From Chrysaora quinquecirrha (Eukaryota; Cnidaria; Scyphozoa; Semaeostomeae; Pelagiidae): 64,000 nt of DNA. Where the stretch lies: NCBI GenBank assembly GCA_014526335.1, contig JACTAT010000052.1, positions 2,142,424-2,206,423 on the forward strand. The letters run 5' to 3'. The first letter of the stretch is position 1. Each line of letters opens with the position of its first letter. This document shows, one piece after another, positions 44,087 through 54,070 of this stretch. The notes beneath the pieces were generated by a model, which saw only the letters and a list, made by a program, of their open reading frames with translations, was not told where the DNA came from and made no database searches. The translations under genes were made by a program, and so were the position numbers.

Positions 44087-47000
44087 CCTTTTTTCTTCAA
44101 AAATAAATGCGCAAACCAACCAAAAAGCTCCTAAATAGCTCTTAGGGGTATATAAAGTATTTTCTGATCAGATAGAGTCGAATTAGGAAGAAAAATTTTT
44201 CCCGAAAAATCAGTAAAATAGTAAGTCTATAGCCCTGGAAAAAGGCCTAAAATCGGCCAAAATCAGGGGTTCTGAAAACCAGCTTTTTTCTTCAAAAACA
44301 AATGCGAAACCTACCAAAAAGCTCCTAAATGGCTTTCAGGGTGCATATAAAGTATTTTCTGATCAGATAAAGTCGAATTAGGAAGAAAAATTTTCCCGAA
44401 AAATCAGCAAAATAGTAAGTCTATAGCCTTAGGAAATGGCCAAAATAAGCCAAAATCAGGGTTTTGAAAACCCGCTTTTTTCTTCAAAATAAATGCGCAA
44501 ACCTACAAAAAGCTCCTAAATAGCTTTCAGGGGTATATAAAGTAATTTCTGATCAAATAAAGTCGAATTAGGAAGAAAAATTTCCACCCAAAAAATGAGC
44601 AAAATAGTTAGTCTATAGCCCAGGATAATGGCTGAAAATTAGTCAAAATCCAGGGTTTTGAAAACACGCTTATTTCTTAATTAATAATTGCTCAAACCCA
44701 CCAAAAAGCTCCTAAATAGCCCTCAGGTGTATATAAAGTATTTTCTGATCAAATAGAGTCGAATTAGGAAGAAAAATTTTCCCGAAAAATCAGCAAAATA
44801 GTAAGTCTATAGCCTTAGAAAATGGCCAAAAATAAGCCAAAATCAGGGGTTTTGAAAACCCGCTTTTTCTTCAAAAATAAATGCGCAAACCTACCAAAAA
44901 GCTCCTAAATAGCCCTTAGGGATATATAAAGTATTTTCTGGTCGAATAAAGTCGATTTAGGAAGAAATATTTTTCCCAAAAAATCGCCAAAATAGTAAGT
45001 CTATAGCCCAGGAAAATGGCCTAAAATAAGCCAAAATCAGGGTTTTGAAAACCCGCTTTTTCTTCAAAAACAAATGCGTAAACCTACTAAATAGCTCCTA
45101 AATAACCTTTAGGGGTATATAAAGTATTTTCTGATCAAATAAAGTCGAATTAGGAAGAAAAATTTTTCCCAAAAAATCAGCAAAATAGTAAGTCTATAGC
45201 CCAGGAAAATGGCCAAAAATAAGCCAAAATCAGGGGTTTTGAAAACCCGCTTTTTTCTTCATAAATAAATGCGCAAACCTACCAAAAGCTCCTAAATAGC
45301 TCTTAGGGGTATATAAAGTATTTTCTGATCAGATAGAGTCGAATTAGGAAGAAAAATTTTTCCCGAAAAATCAGCAAAATAGTAAGTCTATAGCCCAGGA
45401 AAATGGCCAAAAATAAGCCAAAATCAGGGGTTTTGAAAACCCGCTTTTTTCTTCAAAAATAAATGCGCAAACCTACCAAAAGCTCCTAAATAGCTCTTAG
45501 GGGTATATAAAGTATTTTCTGATCAGATAGAGTCGAATTAGGAAGAAAATTTTTCCCGAAAAATCAGCAAAATAGTAAGTCTATAGCCCAGGAAAATGGC
45601 CAAAAATAAGCCAAAATCAGGGGTTTGAAAACCCGCTTTTTCTTCACAAATAAATGCGCAAACCTACCAAAAAGCTCCTAAATAGCTCTTAGGGGTATAT
45701 AAAGTATTTTCTGATCAGATAAAGTCGAATTAGGAAGAAAAATTTTCCCCGAAAAATCAGCAAAATAGTAAGTCTATAGCCCAGGAAAATGGCCTAAAAT
45801 CAGCCAAAATCAGGGGTTTTGAAAACCCGCTTTTTTCTTCAAAAATAAATGCGCAAACCTACCAAAAAGCTCCTAATTAGCTTTTAGGGGTATGTAAAGT
45901 ATTTTCTGATCAGATAGAGTCGTATTAGGAAGAGAAATGTTTCCCGAAAAATCAGCAAAATGGTAAGTCTATAGTCCAGGAAAATGGCCAAAAATAAGCC
46001 AAAATCAGGGGTCTGAAAACCCAATTTTTTTTTTAAAAATAAATGCGCGAACCTACGAAGAAGCTCCTAAATAGTTCTTAGGGGTATATAAAGTATTTTC
46101 TGATCAGATAGAGTCGAATTAGGGAGAAAAATTTTTCCCCAAAAATCAGGAAAATAGTAAGTCTATAGCCCAGGAAAAAGGCCTAAAATAGGCCAAAATC
46201 AGGGGTTTTGAAAACCCGCTTTTTCTTCATAAATAAATGCGCAAACCTACCAAAAGCTCCTAAATAGCCCTTAGGGGTATATAAAGTATTTTCTGATCAG
46301 ATAGAGTCGAATTAGGAAGAAAATTTTTCCCGAAAAATCAGCAAAATAGTAAGTCTATAGCCCAGGAAAATGGCCAAAAATAAGCCAAAATCAGGGGTTT
46401 TGAAAACCCGCTTTTTCTTCATAAATAAATGCGCAAACCTACCAAAAGCTCCTAAATAGCCCTAAGGGGTATATAAAGTATTTTCTGATCAGATAGAGTC
46501 GAATTAGGAAGAAAAATTTTTCCCGAAAAATCAGCAAAATTTTAAGTCTATAACCAAGGAAAATGGCCAAAAATCAGCCAAAATTGGGGGTTTAAAAAAC
46601 CCGCTTTTTTCTTCATAAATAAATGCGCAAACCTACCAAAAAGCTCCTAAATAGCTCTTAGGGGTATATAAAGTATTTTCTGATCAGATAAAGTCGAATT
46701 AGGAAGAAAAATTTTCCCCGAAAAATCAGCAAAATAGTAAGTCTATAGACCAGGAAAATGGCTAAAAATCAGCCAAAATCAGGGTTTTTAAAACCCGCTT
46801 TTTTCTTCATAAATAAATGCGCAAACCTACCAAAAAGCTCCTAAATAGCTCTTAGGGGTATATAAAGTATTTTCTGATCAGATAAAGTCGAATTAGGAAG
46901 AAAAATTTATCCCCAAAAATCAGCAAAATAGTAAGTCTATAGACCAGGAAAATGGCTAAAAATCAGCCAAAATTGGGGTTTTAAAAACCCGCTTTTTTCT

Positions 47001-47215
47001 TCATAAATAAATGCGCAAACCTACAAAAAGCTCGTAAATAGCTCTTAGGGGTATATAAAGTATTTTCTGATCAGAAAGGGTCGAATTAGGAAGAAAAATT
47101 TATCCCCTGAAAAAAATCGCAAAACAGTAAGTCTATAGCCCATTAGAATGGCCAAAATAACCCAAAATTAGGGGTCTTACAAAACCTGCTAATATTCCTC
47201 AACCTTACTCAAACC
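44087..47215. repeat. 195-bp satellite array 2
   Basis: About 16 monomers of the 29-37 kb satellite in the same orientation. Monomers become more diverged after about 46.5 kb and fade out near 47215. The arrays were probably continuous before intervening DNA was inserted or rearranged. Confidence 0.92.
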
Positions 47216-47660
47216 ACCCTTAGCTCCTACCCTAGCCCTTACCCTATAAAGTACTGAAACCCCTACCCTTACCAAACCTAAGTTCAACGTTCCGGGTTTC
47301 AGGTTGCAGGTTCCAAGCACAAGGTTCTATAGTCCAGGGTCAATAGTGCAGGGCAAAAATTCCTTGTTTTAGTGATAATTCCGACTCTATATAGCATTAG
47401 CTAGAACTCCGACCCTTGGATAGGAACCATAGGAACCCTCGAGCTTGAAATATGGAACCAGGAGCCTAGAAGCTGGAACCAGGAAACCCGGAACCTTGAA
47501 CCCAGGAACAAGGAACTAGGTAAGTGGAACCCTAAAACCCTGGAACTCCAGGAACCAGGAACCTGGAACCCTAAAACCCTGGTTTTAGGTCTGAAAGGAA
47601 CCTGGAACTTGGGATCTGGTATCTGGACAGGAACCCTGGATCTGAAGAGGGTTGGAGCTG
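47216..47660. repeat. Degenerate short-motif region beside the telomere-type array
   Basis: First come CCCTACCCTTACC-like, telomere-related words (47218-47275). Then irregular GGAACC/AACCAGGAACCTGGAACC words follow to 47640. No gene. Confidence 0.6.
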
Positions 47661-47789
47661 TTAGGGTTAGGGTTAGGGTTAGGGTTAGGGTTAGGGTTAG
47701 GGTTAGGGTTAGGGTTAGGGTTAGGGTTAGGGTTAGGGTTAGGGTTAGGGTTAGGGTTAGGGTTAGGGTTAGGGTTAGGGTTAGGGTTA
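47661..47789 (+). repeat. Interstitial telomeric repeat (TTAGGG, about 21 units)
   Basis: Twenty-one consecutive perfect TTAGGG units, with the G-rich strand reading rightward. The window continues for 16 kb beyond, so the array is interstitial. The lack of mutations suggests recent acquisition or ongoing homogenisation. Confidence 0.97.
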
Positions 47790-47832
47790 TAATTTTTTGA
47801 AAGAATTACCGTTTATGATATTTTCAATCGGT

Positions 47833-48204
47833 ACACGTATTTTTTTTTATCAGAAACTAAAAAATTGATCCAGTACTGAAAGTTTCTTAAAATTTTTAGA
47901 TTTTGAGTACTGAAAGTTTCTTACGAGTTTCTTGAGTACCTATCCTTATTGGCAACATAGTTATTCTATCTGAATGATGTACCAAACCCATTTATCGATT
48001 TGAATGCATTTGGGTTTCTTGTTTATCTGCTTGTCACAGAAATGTTTATTACAGACGAAACACGGGAAATAAAAGAAAATTTATCGCTGTCTGAGGTGGA
48101 AAGTTTCCTATGTAAAAAATTTCCAGTACTGGAGTTTCTTAAGTTTTTGGCTATTCGAGAGTCTGGATTTCTTATAAAGAGTTCCTTATAAAAAAAATAC
48201 GTGT
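47833..48204. mobile_element. MITE family B, copy B2
   Basis: Clearly homologous over its whole length to 8817-9183 (same GTACTGAAAGTTTCTTA repeats, GGCAACATAGTTATTCTATC core and ACACG/CGTGT ends). It begins about 45 bp after a TTAGGG array. A 40-bp fragment of the same family lies in inverse orientation at 48263-48303. Confidence 0.65.
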
Positions 48205-48297
48205 AACAGTTATTTCTTTTTACACCATGATTCTCTCCAACCAAATTAAGCCGACGTACCCAAAATCTGAAAATTTTAAGAAACTTTCAGTACTGGA

Positions 48298-48500
48298 TCA
48301 GAAAGTATCTATCTGTCTTAAAAGCTCCTTCTCAATCCTGCGGATACACTGTAATTTCAACGGGGCAGCTACGTTGGAATCCCCATTGTTGTCACGAAAT
48401 CCCCAAACTGTTTCGAGCTCTGCAGGACTTATGTCAGAATTTACAAGAAATATTCTGTGTATTATAAATAAAAGACAAGATTTTCCTTCATTTAAAAAGT
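48298..48500 (-). pseudogene. Possible gene-fragment exon (unrecognised)
   Basis: A minus-strand frame reads with natural protein composition from about 48430 to a TGA at 48298-48300 (ETVWGFRDNNGDSN, then LKLQCIRRIEKELL). A possible acceptor, GTCCTGCAG, lies at 48420. The reading ends inside an inverse fragment of MITE family B (48263-48303), so any original C-terminus was replaced. The family is not recognised. Confidence 0.28.
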
Positions 48501-48503
48501 TTT

Positions 48504-49468
48504 TGCGGGTTTCTACATTTTTTTTCGATTTTTCCTGATTTTTTACATTTATAAGAGGTTAGTACTGAGAAGTCAATTTTACGGCAGGCCTTGCCGTCCT
48601 TTATATTTGAGTGTCATAAATACATTGTTCTCCGAGATCACGTGACAAATAAAGTGCACAAATGTTAACCAAAAATATATCATTCGATAGAGAATTTTTT
48701 GCTTAACAACGCAGACATATTTTCGCATCGATGTATTAAAGTGCTTTGGAGTTAGAGGCGTTAAAAGTTTGACAGAACAATAGGCCAAACAATACATACA
48801 TTACGTCATGTTCAACCCGGAAACAAAAGATACAAAAGAAACACCGTCATCATAATGATCAGTGTGAAAGCAGGAGTGTTTCTTCTGCGCATGGCCTAGG
48901 CGCGCGGGTTTTGCTTAAATTTGTCATTTTGTTTTGATCGATCTTTCAATGATTAAAGATATCGAAACAGTGAAAGTAATTGGCAGAAAAGCTGGACAGC
49001 ACTCGTAAGTACTTATTTTCGAATCTATCTAGCAGGTACCTTAAAATGTAATCAAATTTCAGCCGCCATGTCAACCAAAAATGAAAAGGGCCTAGCCTCC
49101 TAACGAATTCTTAACACCTGAAGAAATTGTTAGGCCTACCCTACCCTGCCTAGTCTTGAAAATTTTTGGGACTTCTTATGGAGATAAAGAACCATATTCA
49201 CAAACTAACTACCAAATTAGTAACAAAGTGTAAGTCGGCCAGTAATAGAAGATTCAATCATATAAAGTAACCAACTTTTATACATAAGCAATATACATAA
49301 GCATGAGTCATAACAAGCTAAGCTGAAACATCAATTAAATGAAGTAAATTTAAGTTTGTAGTTATAAGAAAATAGTTATTCTATAATATGATACACTTAT
49401 GCGACATATGTTCAAAAGTCTGCAAATGAAAAGTCTTAATGAAATACTTTTGATCAACAATGAATGGT
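48504..49468. other. No gene seen
   Basis: Mixed AT-rich sequence with a GC-rich patch (GGCCTAGGCGCGCGGG near 48893). Short open frames only. It lies downstream of the recombinase gene and could include its 3' UTR. Confidence 0.35.
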
Positions 49469-49886
49469 TCAAGGCTCTTCACCTTGGATCTCTGCCATAT
49501 CTTCCTTTCGGTTATCCATAACGTATTTGTGCATGTCTTTTTTTGAGCTCCTCAGCAAATATAAGCCAGTAGATTCGTTGTATTTAATGTCTATAGGATG
49601 AATAAGAGTGTCCCAGTTTTCTTCCCATGATGAACCAATCTTCAGTTTGTAGTTGTTCTTTTCAGTGTTCTCAAATTCCGCCAGGACTACTGATTTGGTT
49701 TCTTTATTTATTTGTATAACCTTACCAAGCCATATTTCAGGCTTGGCAAGTGTACTTTCCGGTGTGATTAATGCAACAATTTGGCCAAGAGAAGGCACTT
49801 CCTCGCCATCATCATCTCTTCTAGTAATCGTGATTCCAAGGAAATCGCCTGTTGTGTCGGATAGGTGCTTTACAGCTGCTTCTACC
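49469..49886 (-). CDS. Tyrosine recombinase gene: C-terminal segment (frame-broken)
   Basis: Open from 49886 to the stop at 49469 in a third frame. The start of the segment (VEAAVKHLSDTTGDFLG) continues the recombinase after the catalytic tyrosine. Then comes a roughly 100-residue globular region (SLGQIVALITPES, PEIWLGKVIQINK, WDTLIHPIDI) that looks like a small beta-barrel of the Tudor/SH3 type, by pattern only. It is joined to the catalytic domain across an A7 run (T7 at 49887-49893) where one extra base shifts the frame. Confidence 0.7.
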
Positions 49887-50565
49887 TTTTTTTGCTGATT
49901 CTTGGGTGTAGTACCTCAATTGCTGCATGCGGGGGTGAGTGTCGCATAAGCCTTGCAAGGCACTTCCCCATTTTCTCGGAGTCTCCACTACTATTCAGAA
50001 CAAAGTTGACGCATGCTTTACGAAGGTTAGCGGTCGTCAGTCGTAAATTTGAGAAGGATTCAAATGCTCGAGTGAGATATTTTGAAAATTGGCTGGACTC
50101 CGTAAATGGCGTTCCATCCATCTTAACAAAGACATAATTGTGTTCATTTCCACATAATAGTCGTGGGCGGTGTTTATCTATGTATTCAATTAAATAATGT
50201 ACCAGGTAGTCCGTACTCGATATGTCCACTGTTTGTGCTCCATACGTATTGCTTGTTTTGTACTTCCTGTAAGTTAGTTTCACTGCCCCATCTGCATGCA
50301 AATGCACAGTGTTCATATTTGCCTCATTTGTGTTCGTTTGTTTTGATTTCCTTTCATCTGATAAACAAAGGAAAACATAATCAAGATTTCTTCCCGGGTT
50401 GCAGCTGGTGAAAAGCAGCAAGATTAAGAAATTGCCATGAAGTCTTGCCTTTTCAATTCTGCTACCATTAAAAGTGTTTAGTTCTTCTTTCATTTTCTTT
50501 AAGACAATGAGCACCTCTGACCAGTAGAAGTCCTTTTGTCGTTGACTTTCATCTGGACCTTTCAT
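49882..50565 (-). CDS. Tyrosine recombinase (Crypton-like) catalytic domain segment
   Basis: About 227 residues with the order of a tyrosine-recombinase catalytic fold. The first Arg lies in TSCNPGRNLDYVFL, the beta-hairpin Lys in KLTYRKYKTSN, the second Arg in TTANLRKACVNF, and the His/Arg box in RLMRHSP. The HxxR histidine is replaced (ANLR). The catalytic tyrosine pair (TACTAC, 49913-49908) is present in DNA but sits one frame away, because a C5 run (G5 at 49931-49935) has one base too many. Such enzymes cut and rejoin DNA through a phosphotyrosine. Known relatives are Crypton transposons and genes domesticated from them. Confidence 0.78.
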   Translation of the reverse strand: MKGPDESQRQKDFYWSEVLIVLKKMKEELNTFNGSRIEKARLHGNFLILLLFTSCNPGRNLDYVFLCLSDERKSKQTNTNEANMNTVHLHADGAVKLTYRKYKTSNTYGAQTVDISSTDYLVHYLIEYIDKHRPRLLCGNEHNYVFVKMDGTPFTESSQFSKYLTRAFESFSNLRLTTANLRKACVNFVLNSSGDSEKMGKCLARLMRHSPPHAAIEVLHPRISKKR

Positions 50566-51314
50566 TCGTCTTTCCCGTTCATACGAGGTAAGTGCTTGAC
50601 TTTGTAGATTTGAAGTCTGTTGACCGCAGGTATGTCGCTATAGTCTTTGAGGGTCTGCCTTCCACTGACAAAAAATTTACAGCCATAAAGGATTGCTTGA
50701 ATATACATTGCTTGAGTTCCTTTGCAAACCTTCCTCTCAGTTTTACAATATTCAATAAATTCCTCAACAAGTCCAATATTGCTGCATTTCTCAAAGGATG
50801 CATCCAACCCACTCTTTTTCTGTACAAAGTAAAAATAGACACATAGTCTTTCTAAAACCTTGCTTGTCGTTGATGTCGATAACTGTATGCTGCTGCGTTC
50901 AGGATTGAATTCTCTTGTCCAATAATGTTCGAACATATTAATATCTTTTCGAAGAGTATGTGACATTTCTTCTCTGCTCAATGTCGAGCGTTTTGATGGC
51001 CTTTTGGAAGCTTTTTTACCTTGATCCATTGAAATGTTGTCCACCAGACTTGCTCGATCTTCAGGAGGTACACTATTTCCTCCAAAGATATCATCAACTG
51101 TTTGCAGAACATCACTGTTGGCTTCTTCGTGTAAGTTGTTGGAATTCATTGATTCATTGATATCGTCCTGAGAGACCAGAACTTCATCGATAATAGTCTG
51201 CTCGTCCGCTTCTTCATTTTCGTTTAATTTGTCTGCTTCTGCATTGACACCATGGGCCATACCTTGGTCGATGATTTCTGTTTGACGTTTATCTGCACCA
51301 CTGCAGGCATCCAT
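50562..51314 (-). CDS. Tyrosine recombinase gene: N-terminal segment
   Basis: About 250 residues. Residues 1-95 are acidic and probably disordered. Residues 98-112 are basic (KKASKRPSKRS), a likely nuclear localisation signal. Residues 115-245 are helical (MFEHYWTREFNPERSS, VEEFIEYCKTER, TLKDYSDI) and match the core-binding domain that precedes phage-integrase-type catalytic domains. The frame ends in an ATGA overlap with the catalytic segment; a 1-nt loss near 50570 best explains the break. A 26-nt GT..AG stretch there would restore frame but is too short for an animal intron. Confidence 0.72.
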   Translation of the reverse strand: MDACSGADKRQTEIIDQGMAHGVNAEADKLNENEEADEQTIIDEVLVSQDDINESMNSNNLHEEANSDVLQTVDDIFGGNSVPPEDRASLVDNISMDQGKKASKRPSKRSTLSREEMSHTLRKDINMFEHYWTREFNPERSSIQLSTSTTSKVLERLCVYFYFVQKKSGLDASFEKCSNIGLVEEFIEYCKTERKVCKGTQAMYIQAILYGCKFFVSGRQTLKDYSDIPAVNRLQIYKVKHLPRMNGKDE

Positions 51315-51325
51315 AGTATTATTCT

Positions 51326-51577
51326 TTAAAAGTTGTCCGCGGTTTCATAGGGGATGAAGTAATATCCACCCAGAATGGTACCGATTCTTTCTTTTAACTC
51401 AGCAATTTCAGGAGATTTGCAGTCGATTTTGAGTGGATGAATGCCTCCTCTTTTCACTTTTGTTTTGTAAGTAGATTTGTTCATCTGAGCGAAGTATCGC
51501 TGTCTAAGTTCTTCCAAAGAAACGTATGTGATACCGTTGAGGTTGATTTGCAGCAATTCCAGTCGTTTCGAAGACAT
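51326..51577 (-). CDS. Short ORF upstream of the recombinase (83 aa)
   Basis: Starts at the ATG at 51577 (MSSKRLELLQINLNG), 4 nt after a strong splice acceptor (TCTTCTTTTAG). It stops 11 nt before the recombinase ATG and in a different frame. It is basic in the middle (KTKVKRGGIHPLKI). No family recognised. The tight spacing suggests a bicistronic transcript, an upstream ORF, or an N-terminal domain separated by another break. Confidence 0.55.
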   Translation of the reverse strand: MSSKRLELLQINLNGITYVSLEELRQRYFAQMNKSTYKTKVKRGGIHPLKIDCKSPEIAELKERIGTILGGYYFIPYETADNF

Positions 51578-51581
51578 TTTG

Positions 51582-52211
51582 CTAAAAGAAGATAGAATGT
51601 ATTTTAGGCATGACGTTATAACACTTGTATATGGATTGATGTGAATAAAATTCAAATTTCCGCTTAATTTGGTTGGAGAAAATCATCGCGCAAAAAGAAA
51701 TAACTGTTACTGAATGAAAATATCATAACAGATAATAAGCTACTTTAAAGAACTAAAACCCTAACCCTAGAACTTGGCATGAACTAGGTTCAACATCGTC
51801 GGACTTAGTTCAGCTGAGCATGAACCTAGTTCAACAGCAAAACCTTACAGTAGACCTAAGTCATTTTCTCTTTTGAACGAAGATCCGTAGATTGTAAAGA
51901 AATATTTATTATGTCATATTTAGCGCGAATCGGTCATCATAGAATACCTTTTCTAATGCCGTGCGCATAAAAAGTAAACCTGAGCCTCTAAGTCCTTTTC
52001 TAATAAGACTACTAAAGAATTGCATATGAAACTATCAAAAAAATTTCCTTATAAATTAATAGTTCTCAATCAAAACAGTGACATATATAATAATTTGGCA
52101 GATTAGAATATGGTTTCTTGATACTTTAAGTGTAATAAGAAAGGAACCATTCAACGAAATTTAGAACGCGGGCTAATTAAAACAATACGAAACAAGTCAA
52201 CTGGGACCTAC
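51582..52211 (-). other. Probable 5'-UTR intron of the recombinase gene
   Basis: Donor CG|GTAGGT at 52211 and acceptor TTCTTTTAG at 51583-51582, with a long pyrimidine tract. It places the first ATG just after the acceptor. The interval also contains a short AACCCTAACCCTAG telomere-like word near 51758 and AGTTCAAC/AACCTAGTT repeats. Inferred from signals only. Confidence 0.4.
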
Positions 52212-52315
52212 CGAAAGATGTCTCCTTTACTTATCCAGTCGTTGTTGCCTTCTCTTTGTTGATCTCTTCTCACGATGTCCGAAGATGCTGATTAATTCTT
52301 ATTTTTTGCAACCCT

Positions 52316-52326
52316 TATTTTATACA
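52316..52326 (-). promoter_or_regulatory. TATA box for the recombinase gene
   Basis: TGTATAAAATAAGG on the minus strand lies about 105 nt upstream of the proposed splice donor. The implied first exon is about 80 nt and non-coding. Confidence 0.4.
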
Positions 52327-52439
52327 TTTAATTATCCAAGCAACGGATAAAAATATTTACTTTTCAAAATAACACATTATGTAGCAACGAAATAAATACT
52401 TTTTGTCATAAATAAAACCGTATTCGGAGAGGGGATAAA

Positions 52440-53225
52440 ATGACGTACAAATGTAAACAAGACCTAGACGAGATGTACGTCAGAAATTTCCTCCATTCAT
52501 TTCGTATTTCGCAAAGAACCTTGAAACAAGTGGGGATTAAGACCTATTTTGTAAGGTGTTGGGCTTTTGTATCCAACGAAATCGCCATTGAATACTTCGA
52601 TTACACATACGTAATTCCTTTTGCGTACGAAAGATGGCCTAAGATGGCAATGAAACCATCGAAAATTTTTCCCCAAACGTTGAATTTCATCTATGATAAT
52701 CTCATAGATAACAAATATTATAACCCGAATATTTGTGATGTTAGGAAAGGGATTTTTATCTACATTCAGACTACACAATACCGAGCTCAGTAAGCGTTGA
52801 AGCTACCATCAGATATAGTTAAATCTTTCACCCTCATATGAAATAACATGTTAAGTTTCCCTAAAATCGATTTTGACCAGGCTATGAGAGACATATAATA
52901 TGCACAAAGACACAATAGTATGTAGAAAGTCACAATAAGAATTCCTAGTTCACTACAAATTTCCTTGAGCTAGGCTCGTTGAATTGAGCTTGGTTTTCTG
53001 GGCAACAACCTTGCGAGACATGCAAAGTTCATTGAACGAACAATTCATGATGAGACTGAAATGAGCAAAAAACGTTGACTATTTCAACAAACGAGAGTTA
53101 AAATTTATTCATGAATTTAATCATCATCTGAATCGGACATTGTATGATAATCATTCAATGTTTTTTCAAAAATGGCCGAAGAACGTCGTGCAAAACAATA
53201 ATTTTTCATACTTCCAGAGACGAAC
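52440..53225. other. Unassigned; one 117-codon frame at 52440-52793 (+)
   Basis: The frame begins MTYKCKQDLDEMYV after GAGGGGATAAA and is rich in Tyr, Phe, Ile and Asn. It has no family signature, and its composition follows the AT-rich DNA. It faces away from the recombinase TATA box, so a divergent transcript is possible but unsupported. The remainder holds nothing I recognise. Confidence 0.25.
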
Positions 53226-54070
53226 ATGGCCAGTGTTGAGAGCGAACATGGCAGTCCATTGGCAGATCTTAGTCAGGTAAGCCTACATGACAAGCTGTTG
53301 TCTTGCCTTGTAGTAAGACTTTACTCACTACTCCCTCGCTTAGCCTCGAACTAACTAAATAAATACTTAATAACTAGCCTGCTACCGTTTGTAAGTGTAA
53401 CTAATATGCCAACTAACTAACTAACGAACTAACTAGCTTACTTACTATCCAACTAACTAGCTAACTAATGAACTAACTGACTTACGCAAGTAAGTTAAGC
53501 ATGTTAACTAAGCAACGAACTGACGAAGTAGCTAACCATTTCATGCTACCTACGTAAAGAAGGCCTCTACTTAGGTAGCAACTAACTGTAAACACTTGTG
53601 ACCACACCCCACACCCAGCTGTAGAACTGCCTTCCACCTTTACCACTGTGAGTATCATATGTAGCCCACTTTTAGCATTATATATAACCAACCGGGCCTA
53701 AGCTAAGTACTGTTCATATAAGTATCACCAATCAACAAACGGCCTAACTAAGTAGTGCTACGTAGAGAAGCGTCTATCTACGTAGCCTCGCTTCTACGAT
53801 GCCGCAAACCTGTCTGTTTACTGAATAGGGTGGACTGGTGACGAGGTGAACAAGCATCATTCTTTACGCACATGTAGACATTTTTGGGCGCGCATTTCTC
53901 GGCACGTTGGTTTCTGCCACTTTCCTCTTGTTTTATGACTTGCTTTAAGCCTATTCTTGAACTAACATGTTGCCCCTCACTTCTAGGGCCGGAAAGGGAG
54001 CAACCGTGCTTATAAGGTGCCTGCTACACCAGGAGCAGCCGTATTGTGGCAGTCCATTGGCAGATCTTAG
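53226..54070 (+). CDS. Candidate two-exon micro-gene (44 aa)
   Basis: Exon 1 (53226-53276) runs from ATG to CAG and encodes 17 residues ([17 protein letters not shown]), ending at a consensus donor CAG|GTAAGC. After a 710-nt interval, the acceptor CCCCTCACTTCTAG (53985-53986) opens exon 2 (53987-54070). This stays in phase for 27 residues ([16 protein letters not shown]..) to TAG. About 80 bp around the exon 1 donor (53250-53333) is duplicated at 54044-54127 and supplies the end of exon 2, read in a different frame. Splice phases agree without adjustment. The product is unknown; it could be the 5' end of a longer alternatively spliced gene cut by the minisatellite. Confidence 0.35.
53250..53333 (+). 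repeat. 84-bp direct repeat carrying a splice donor, copy 1
   Basis: From GGCAGTCCATTGGCAGATCT to GTAGTAAGACTTTACTC. It is repeated almost exactly at 54044-54127. Confidence 0.85.
53340..53520. repeat. Degenerate (CTAA)n-rich stretch
   Basis: Many CTAACTAACTAAC and AACTAGCTTAC words inside the proposed intron, diverged from a simple tetranucleotide repeat. Confidence 0.6.

Noticed and set aside
29076..47215. CRISPR array in the regularly spaced satellite
   Set aside because: Whole 195-bp monomers are repeated, spacers included; there are no unique spacers and no cas genes, and the context is eukaryotic.
47609..47800. A 63-codon Arg-Val repeat frame
   Set aside because: Translation of TTAGGG units.
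50560..50590. A 26-nt GT..AG intron joining the two recombinase frames
   Set aside because: It would restore the frame but is below the size of known animal spliceosomal introns; a 1-nt indel is simpler.
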